Source: Bacteroidales bacterium
GTDB lineage: Bacteria; Bacteroidota; Bacteroidia; Bacteroidales; Rikenellaceae
Direction of reading: 5' to 3'
DNA: 29,128 bases
NCBI GenBank assembly: GCA_949419965.1
Contig: CASPAC010000019.1
Coordinates: 1 to 29,128, forward strand
In this document: one piece after another, positions 24,459-29,128 of the stretch
Position numbering within the stretch: position 1 is the first letter of the stretch
Layout: each line of letters begins with the position of its first letter
The notes under the pieces: generated by a model
Databases searched by the model: none
What the model saw: only the letters and a program-made list of their open reading frames with translations
Told to the model about the DNA's origin: nothing
Program-made: the position numbers and the translations under genes

Positions 24459-25667
24459 ATGGCCCGAATCCGGTTCCGCCTGCTCCTCGCGCTGGCCGCA
24501 TTGCTCGTGTGGCTGCCCGCCGACGCCCAGCTGCGTCGCGGCGCCCGCACCGTAGTCAGCGGAGGCATGATCGCGCGGACCGATTCGCTGCGCACGCAGA
24601 CCGATCCGTCCGATGCCGGCTCCGACAGCGCCGACGCCGGCTTAGCCGCCGAAATAGCCGCGCTCGATTCGCTGCTCACGGCCGAATTCCGGGCCGACTC
24701 GGTTCTGCTGAACGAACTCCGCACCGACGACATCGTCACGCTCGACTCCCTGGCGGCCGCACGCTTCGCCCGAAGCCGCGCAAGCGAGACTGCCCCCCCT
24801 GCCGACACGATCCGGCGCACTCCCTACCGCAAAGGGTGGTTCATGAGCGACTCCATGTCGCTTTCGAAGGTGTGCTGGATATCGACCGTCGTGCCCGGCT
24901 ACGGTCAGATCTACAACAAGCAATACTGGAAGCTGCCGGTCCTCTACGGCACCCTGGGCGCCGGTCTCACGCTCTTCATCCACGAAAACAACCGCTATAA
25001 ACCGCTCAAGCGCGAATACGAGGCCATCACCGACCGCAGCTTCTCCCGCACGCCCGAACTCAACGCCCTGCAGACGCGCATGATCCGCAGCAACACGCGG
25101 CGCCAGCTCTACCTCGGACTCACCATCGCCTCCTACGCCTACTTCATCGGCGACGCGGCGGTCAACTACAGCACCAACGACGTCTCGCAGGTCAAGAAAG
25201 CCACCACGCTGGCCTGCATCTTCCCCGGCGCCGGGCAGATCTACAACAAAAGCTACTGGAAGGTGCCCTTCGTCGTGGGCGGTTTCGCCTCGATGATCTA
25301 CTGCATCGACTGGAACAACCGCGGATACCAGCGCTACAAGAAGGCGTACAACCTTCTGAGCGCCTACGAGGCCCATCCGGAGGATTTCCCCGACGGCCCC
25401 ACCGACGAGTTCCACGGCCGCTATTCCGCCTCCTTCATCCTCAACCTGCGCAACAACTTCCGCCGCAACCGCGACCTCTGCATCATCGTCACGGGAGCGC
25501 TCTACATTCTGCAGATCGTCGACGCGCACGTCGACGCGCACCTCAAGGACTACGACATCTCCGACGACCTCTCCATCAATCTCGAGCCGTCGGTCGACTA
25601 TACCTATGTGCCGTCCGCAGGAGGGAACCGCCCCGTCTTCGGATTCAACATGAGCTTCAAATTCTGA
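24459..25667 (+). CDS. DUF5683 membrane protein with a duplicated PGxGQIYNKxYWK motif
   Basis: 402 residues from the ATG at 24459, which opens directly into a signal peptide (LLALAALLVWLPADAQ); a longer frame to 24399 would overlap parB. Residues about 25-115 are variable and Ala/Asp/Ser-rich. The conserved part contains PGYGQIYNKQYWKLP near 146 and PGAGQIYNKSYWKVP near 256, each followed by a hydrophobic segment, so the domain looks like an internal duplication. The protein ends in an aromatic-rich VFGFNMSFKF, a possible outer-membrane-type terminus. I recognise it as the DUF5683 family that follows parB in many Bacteroidota; its function is unknown. The next gene begins two bases after its stop. 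Confidence 0.85.
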   Translation: MARIRFRLLLALAALLVWLPADAQLRRGARTVVSGGMIARTDSLRTQTDPSDAGSDSADAGLAAEIAALDSLLTAEFRADSVLLNELRTDDIVTLDSLAAARFARSRASETAPPADTIRRTPYRKGWFMSDSMSLSKVCWISTVVPGYGQIYNKQYWKLPVLYGTLGAGLTLFIHENNRYKPLKREYEAITDRSFSRTPELNALQTRMIRSNTRRQLYLGLTIASYAYFIGDAAVNYSTNDVSQVKKATTLACIFPGAGQIYNKSYWKVPFVVGGFASMIYCIDWNNRGYQRYKKAYNLLSAYEAHPEDFPDGPTDEFHGRYSASFILNLRNNFRRNRDLCIIVTGALYILQIVDAHVDAHLKDYDISDDLSINLEPSVDYTYVPSAGGNRPVFGFNMSFKF

Positions 25668-25669
25668 CC

Positions 25670-27061
25670 ATGAAAACACTGACCTTCCTGCTGCTCCTCG
25701 CCGTCTGCACCGCCCTGCCGGCCTCGGCCCGCAACCCCCGCAGCCAGAGGGAGCCGATCGCAACCCGGGAAACCCTCGATGAAACGCCCGCAGCCGCCCC
25801 CGTTCTCGGCACCGACGAAGAGAACGGACAAACCGCCGCCGGGCAGTCGGCCGAAGAGGCCACGCAACCCACGCCTCGCACCCGCACCGACGACCTGACC
25901 CTCGGATTGACCGCCGAACAGGCCGATTCGCTCGTCGCCGAATGGCGCGAACGGCAGCGCAGCCACTCTTTCAACGACTTCGTCAACACCTACATCTCTT
26001 TCGACAACGCGCCCCGGAGCAACGTTCCCGATTCGGTCTACACCAAGCGGCTCCTGGCCCTCGTGTCGCCCGTCCAGCTCCCCTACAACCAGATCGTGCG
26101 CAGCTACATCGACCGCTACGTCGAGCCCGGACGCAGCGACGTAGCCCGCATTCTCGGCATGTCGCAGTACTACTTCCCCTTCATCGAGGAGGAACTCATC
26201 AAGGCCGGTCTGCCCGTCGAGCTACGCGCCCTGCCCATCATCGAATCGGCGCTCCTGCCCGCCGTCATCTCCCGCGCCGGCGCCGCCGGCCTGTGGCAGT
26301 TCATGCCCTCCACGGGGCGCAGCTACGGACTGGAGGTCAATTCGCTGGTCGACGAGCGGTGCGATCCCATCCGCTCCACCCAGGCCGCCATCCGCTACCT
26401 CAAGGACCTCTACCGCATCTACAAGGAGTGGTCGCTGGCCATCGCCGCCTACAACTGCGGCCCCGGCAACGTCAACAAGGCTCTGGCCCGCGCCGGCGAG
26501 AACTGCCGCTCGTTCTGGGACATCTACGACTACCTGCCGCGCGAGACCCGCGGCTATGTCCCCGCCTTCATCGGCGCCTCCTACGTCTATTCCTACCACC
26601 GCAACCATGGCATCGAACCCGACGCAGCGCCCATTCCGCTCTCGGTCGACACCCTCTGCATCAACCGGCTGATGCACTTCGGGCAGATCGCCTCGACCAT
26701 CGACATCCCGATGGAGACCCTGCGCCAGCTCAATCCGCAGTACAAGCTCGACATCATCCCCGCCACCGCCAAGAGCTATACGCTCGTGCTGCCCCAGCGC
26801 AAGATCGCCCAATACATAGCCCACGAACAGGAGATCATGGCCAAGGATTCGATGTACCTCAAAGAGTATATCAATCCCGCCAACCTCGACAAGAAGCGCG
26901 CGGAGATGGCCAACACGATCCATGTCGTCAAGAAAGGCGACACCCTCGGCGCCATCGCGCGCAAATACCACGTCACCACGACTCAGATCATGCGTTGGAA
27001 CAACCTCAAGAACGCCCACAAGCTGAGCATCGGTCAGAAACTCCGCATCGAGCGGCGCTGA
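25670..27061 (+). CDS. MltD-type membrane-bound lytic transglycosylase with C-terminal LysM
   Basis: 463 residues. The signal peptide is about 1-20 (ending ALPASA), followed by a low-complexity linker to about 75. The SLT/lysozyme-like domain spans about 130-300: the catalytic glutamate is Glu192 in LPIIESAL, followed by RAGAAGLWQFMPSTGRSYGL and the AIAAYNCGPGNVNKAL motif, as in Slt70/MltD. A degenerate LysM-like stretch lies at about 325-385, and a clear LysM at about 418-463 (HVVKKGDTLGAIARKYHVTTTQIMRWNNLK) that binds peptidoglycan. It cleaves glycan strands, forming 1,6-anhydro ends. It is cotranscribed with parAB and the DUF5683 gene. Confidence 0.95.
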   Translation: MKTLTFLLLLAVCTALPASARNPRSQREPIATRETLDETPAAAPVLGTDEENGQTAAGQSAEEATQPTPRTRTDDLTLGLTAEQADSLVAEWRERQRSHSFNDFVNTYISFDNAPRSNVPDSVYTKRLLALVSPVQLPYNQIVRSYIDRYVEPGRSDVARILGMSQYYFPFIEEELIKAGLPVELRALPIIESALLPAVISRAGAAGLWQFMPSTGRSYGLEVNSLVDERCDPIRSTQAAIRYLKDLYRIYKEWSLAIAAYNCGPGNVNKALARAGENCRSFWDIYDYLPRETRGYVPAFIGASYVYSYHRNHGIEPDAAPIPLSVDTLCINRLMHFGQIASTIDIPMETLRQLNPQYKLDIIPATAKSYTLVLPQRKIAQYIAHEQEIMAKDSMYLKEYINPANLDKKRAEMANTIHVVKKGDTLGAIARKYHVTTTQIMRWNNLKNAHKLSIGQKLRIERR

Positions 27062-27083
27062 TTCTTCCGCCGCCGACTCGTCC

Positions 27084-28439
27084 ATGAACCGCGATCACGA
27101 CATCATCGTCGCCCCGGCTACGGCCGCCGGCGGAGCCATCGCCGTCATCCGGCTGAGCGGCCCGGAGGTCTGCGCCCTGTGCGACCGTTTTTTCAAGGGA
27201 CGCAAACCGCTCGCCCAGGCCAAAGGCTACACTCTGCACTACGGCCGCATCATGGACGGCGACCGTGCCGTCGACGACGTGCTGGTCAGCGTCTTCCGTG
27301 CTCCGCATTCCTACACGGGCGAGGATTCCGCCGAGATCTCCTGCCACGGTTCTTCCTACATCGTTTCCGAGATCCTGCGCCTCGCACAGGCCGCCGGCGC
27401 CCGCATGGCCGAGCCCGGCGAATTCACCGTCCGGGCCTACCTGGCCGGGAAAATCGACCTCGCGCAGGCCGAGGCTGTCGCCGACCTGATCGCTTCGTCG
27501 TCGCAGGCCGCCCACGCGCTGGCATCCCAGCAGATGCGCGGCGGCTATTCGGCGTCGCTGGAAACATTGCGCGAACGGCTTGTCGCACTTGCGTCGCTGC
27601 TCGAACTCGAACTCGACTTTTCCGAAGAGGACGTCGAATTCGCCGACCGTCAGGCATTGCGCGAGACTCTGGAGCAGATCGGCCGTTCGATCGACGGACT
27701 GCGCCGCTCTTTCGCTTTAGGCAATGCCATCAAGGAGGGTGTCGCCGTGGCCATCGCCGGCGCACCCAACGTAGGCAAGTCAACGCTTCTCAACCGGCTC
27801 CTCAACGACGAACGGGCCCTCGTCTCCGACATCGCCGGCACCACGCGCGACGTGATCGAGGAGCAGACCAACATCGACGGTGTGGTATTCCGGTTTCTCG
27901 ACACCGCCGGCATCCGCACCACCGACGACCGGCTCGAACAGATGGGCATCCAGCGCACGATCCAAAGCATCCGGCGGGCCCGGATCATCATCTACCTCGC
28001 CGCCGCCGACTCCCTCGGACCCGACGGAAGCATCCCACAGCCCGACTTCACCCTAAGCCGGGAGCAGACCTTGCTGACCGTCGTCAACAAGATCGACACC
28101 TGCCCCACGCTCGTGCTGCCCGAGGGTACCATCGGCATCTCGGCCCGCAGCGGGGCCGGCATCGACGACCTTTGCCTGGCTCTGCGCGAGTGCGTCGACA
28201 CCCGGGCGCTTTTCCAGGGCGACCCCGTCGTCTCCCACAGCCGGCATTTCCAGGCCCTCTCGCAGGCTTCCGGGGCCTTGCAGCAGGCCCTCTCTGCGTT
28301 CGATTCGCTCCCCGCCGACCTCCTCGCCGAGGAAATCAGGACCGTCACCGCCGCCCTCGGTTCCATCACCGGCCGCGGCCTCATCACCCCCGACGAAATC
28401 CTCTCCAGCATCTTCTCCAAGTTCTGCATCGGAAAGTAA
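27084..28439 (+). CDS. mnmE: tRNA modification GTPase MnmE (TrmE/ThdF)
   Basis: 451 residues, full length. The N-terminal folate-binding domain (about 1-120) begins HDIIVAPATAAGGAIAVIRLSG and contains PGEFTVRAYLAGKIDLAQAEAV. Helical segments flank an inserted G domain: P-loop GAPNVGKS at 226-233, TTRD, DTAGIR and NKID. The C-terminal FCIGK carries the conserved catalytic-region cysteine. With MnmG it installs the carboxymethylaminomethyl group at wobble U34 of certain tRNAs. It starts 22 bases after the transglycosylase stop. A tyrosine recombinase gene follows, and the 3' end of mnmE is a known insertion site for genomic islands in other bacteria. Confidence 0.98.
   Translation: MNRDHDIIVAPATAAGGAIAVIRLSGPEVCALCDRFFKGRKPLAQAKGYTLHYGRIMDGDRAVDDVLVSVFRAPHSYTGEDSAEISCHGSSYIVSEILRLAQAAGARMAEPGEFTVRAYLAGKIDLAQAEAVADLIASSSQAAHALASQQMRGGYSASLETLRERLVALASLLELELDFSEEDVEFADRQALRETLEQIGRSIDGLRRSFALGNAIKEGVAVAIAGAPNVGKSTLLNRLLNDERALVSDIAGTTRDVIEEQTNIDGVVFRFLDTAGIRTTDDRLEQMGIQRTIQSIRRARIIIYLAAADSLGPDGSIPQPDFTLSREQTLLTVVNKIDTCPTLVLPEGTIGISARSGAGIDDLCLALRECVDTRALFQGDPVVSHSRHFQALSQASGALQQALSAFDSLPADLLAEEIRTVTAALGSITGRGLITPDEILSSIFSKFCIGK
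28422..28439 (+). other. Candidate attachment site at the 3' end of mnmE
   Basis: TTCTGCATCGGAAAGTAA encodes the conserved FCIGK terminus. The equivalent sequence of trmE/thdF is the insertion site of Salmonella genomic island 1. Here a recombinase gene and an abrupt change to AT-rich DNA follow directly. The other end of the element is outside the window, so no duplicate copy can be checked. Confidence 0.4.
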
Positions 28440-28446
28440 CTCAAGA

Positions 28447-28520
28447 GAATAAAGACAAAGAAGATACAATAAATATTATTGATTATAAATTTATTAAGTA
28501 GCAAACATCTGTCTTTATTC
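28447..28520. repeat. Perfect 11-bp inverted repeat around an AT-rich core
   Basis: GAATAAAGACA (28447-28457) is the exact reverse complement of TGTCTTTATTC (28510-28520). The 52-base centre is very AT-rich and includes ATAAATTTAT. Possible roles are recombinase arm sites or a weak bidirectional terminator after mnmE. Confidence 0.7.
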
Positions 28521-28561
28521 ATTCTTTGATTTTCAATTACACTCGGCATTTTTGCAACATA

Positions 28562-28591
28562 TTTGCAACTTACGCATTTGCGTGTTGCAAA
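28562..28591. promoter_or_regulatory. 30-bp dyad overlapping the recombinase promoter
   Basis: TTTGCAAC (28562-28569) and GTTGCAAA (28584-28591) are exact inverted octamers. Between them ACGCA-TT-TGCGT forms an inner palindrome. A further direct copy TTTGCAAC lies at 28551-28558. The inner half contains the TTTG of the promoter -33, so a bound protein would block or control transcription of the recombinase. Confidence 0.6.
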
Positions 28592-28608
28592 TTTTCTACT
28601 TATTTTTG
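28577..28608 (+). promoter_or_regulatory. Promoter of the tyrosine recombinase gene
   Basis: TTTG (28577-28580), 20 bases, TATTTTTG (28601-28608): a full match to the Bacteroidota consensus. Transcription would start near 28615, about 20 bases before the ATG at 28635. Confidence 0.75.
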
Positions 28609-28634
28609 CCGCACGACAATTAACGTATGCGGCC

Positions 28635-29128
28635 ATGGAAATCAAACTAATCAAACGCAAGCTGAAGACCGGGCGAACATCGTTGGTGCTCGAATATTAC
28701 ATGGGATATTCGGTTGCTGCAAACGGTACGACAAGGCCCCAACGCAAATTCGAGACCCTCGAATACTACCTCTACACCGACCCGAAAAACAAGTTGGAGC
28801 GCGACCACAACAAGGTCAACCTCGAAATGGCCGAGAAGGTCAAAGCCAAAAGGCTGCTCGCCGAGCAGAACGAGCAATACGGCTTCGCCGTAAAATATAA
28901 AATCCGCACCAACCTCGTCGAATACATCAAGGGACTGATCGAACAACGCAAGGAGTCGCCGGGAAACTGGGGCAACTGGGACAGCGCCCTGAAACACCTC
29001 GTCGCCTACGCCGGAACGAATACGACGTTCGAGATGGTCGACAAGAAGTTCGTCGAGGGGTTCAAAACCTATTTGGCGAAGCAGGCCAAGACCAAAAGCG
29101 GCACAGCTCTTTCGACGAACAGCCAAAG
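28635..29128 (+). CDS. Tyrosine recombinase (integrase), N-terminal part only
   Basis: 164 codons are visible from the ATG at 28635; the frame runs off the window. The N-terminal ~90 residues (MEIKLIKRKLKTGRTSLVLEYY, then RKFETLEYYLYTDPKNKLERDHNKVNLEMAEKVKAKR) match the arm-type DNA-binding domain of Bacteroidota phage-integrase-like proteins. NWGNWDSALKHLVAYAGTNTTFEMVDKKFVEGFKTYLAKQAKTK is typical of the SAM-like core-binding domain. The catalytic domain (Arg, His-x-x-Arg, Tyr) lies outside, so activity cannot be judged. Codon use is less GC-biased than in mnmE. It has its own promoter with an overlapping dyad. Confidence 0.88.
   Translation, partial: MEIKLIKRKLKTGRTSLVLEYYMGYSVAANGTTRPQRKFETLEYYLYTDPKNKLERDHNKVNLEMAEKVKAKRLLAEQNEQYGFAVKYKIRTNLVEYIKGLIEQRKESPGNWGNWDSALKHLVAYAGTNTTFEMVDKKFVEGFKTYLAKQAKTKSGTALSTNSQ

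Larger units (their letters stand above)
28440..29128 (+). mobile_element. Probable end of an integrative element next to mnmE
   Basis: Composition drops sharply after the mnmE stop: 28440-28620 is AT-rich with several inverted repeats, unlike any other gap in the window. It is followed by a tyrosine recombinase gene reading away from mnmE. This is the usual layout of an island or integrative element with its integrase at one end. The extent is unknown because the window ends inside the recombinase gene. Confidence 0.5.

Overview
The window looks like chromosome of a high-GC member of the Bacteroidota, most plausibly Alistipes or a close relative (Rikenellaceae). The reasons are a SusC/SusD pair, promoters of the Bacteroidota type (TTTG or TTG, about 19-21 bases, then TAnnTTTG), little evident Shine-Dalgarno signal, a parA-parB-DUF5683-lytic transglycosylase-mnmE gene order, and GC-rich coding DNA with strong third-position bias. 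The genus is an inference.

Layout. (1) 1-5448, minus strand: an operon of SusC-type TonB-dependent transporter, SusD-type lipoprotein and a partial IPT/TIG-domain lipoprotein, which is an outer-membrane glycan-uptake locus. (2) 5449-6692: a 1.2 kb gene-free region holding the susC promoter, an outward promoter for the next operon, and two arrays of about 74-bp palindromic repeats in opposite orientations on either side of the susC promoter. (3) 6693-12629, plus strand: a five-gene tripartite ABC efflux operon (ATPase, two MacB/FtsX-type permeases, membrane-fusion protein, TolC-like outer-membrane factor). It is followed by a GC-rich structured stretch and a clear intrinsic terminator. (4) 12813-14474, plus: an AspT/YidE-type transporter. 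Its 3' end overlaps a convergent MscS-type channel gene (14443-15867), which is preceded by a Nudix hydrolase gene on the same strand. (5) 16549-21592, minus: an envelope-biogenesis group of lipoprotein of SurA/PPIase type, parvulin-type SurA-like chaperone and OstA/LptA-like protein. Upstream lies a CPBP-family membrane protease. (6) 22759-28439, plus: parA, parB, DUF5683 membrane protein, MltD-type lytic transglycosylase with LysM, and mnmE. The spacing is tight enough for one long operon. (7) 28440-29128: an AT-rich stretch and the start of a tyrosine recombinase gene directly after mnmE, probably the end of an integrative element inserted at the 3' end of mnmE.

How the parts work together. 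Segments 1, 3, 4 and 5 all concern the envelope: import of glycans through SusCD, export through a MacAB-TolC-like pump, small-solute and osmotic transport, and folding and delivery of outer-membrane components. Segment 6 is housekeeping (chromosome segregation, peptidoglycan turnover, tRNA modification). The observations I consider most worth checking are: the inverted repeat arrays that could in principle flip the susC promoter toward the efflux operon; a run of nine C inside susC; and the recombinase/mnmE junction with a dyad over the recombinase promoter. I did not see rRNA or tRNA genes, a CRISPR array or an insertion sequence.
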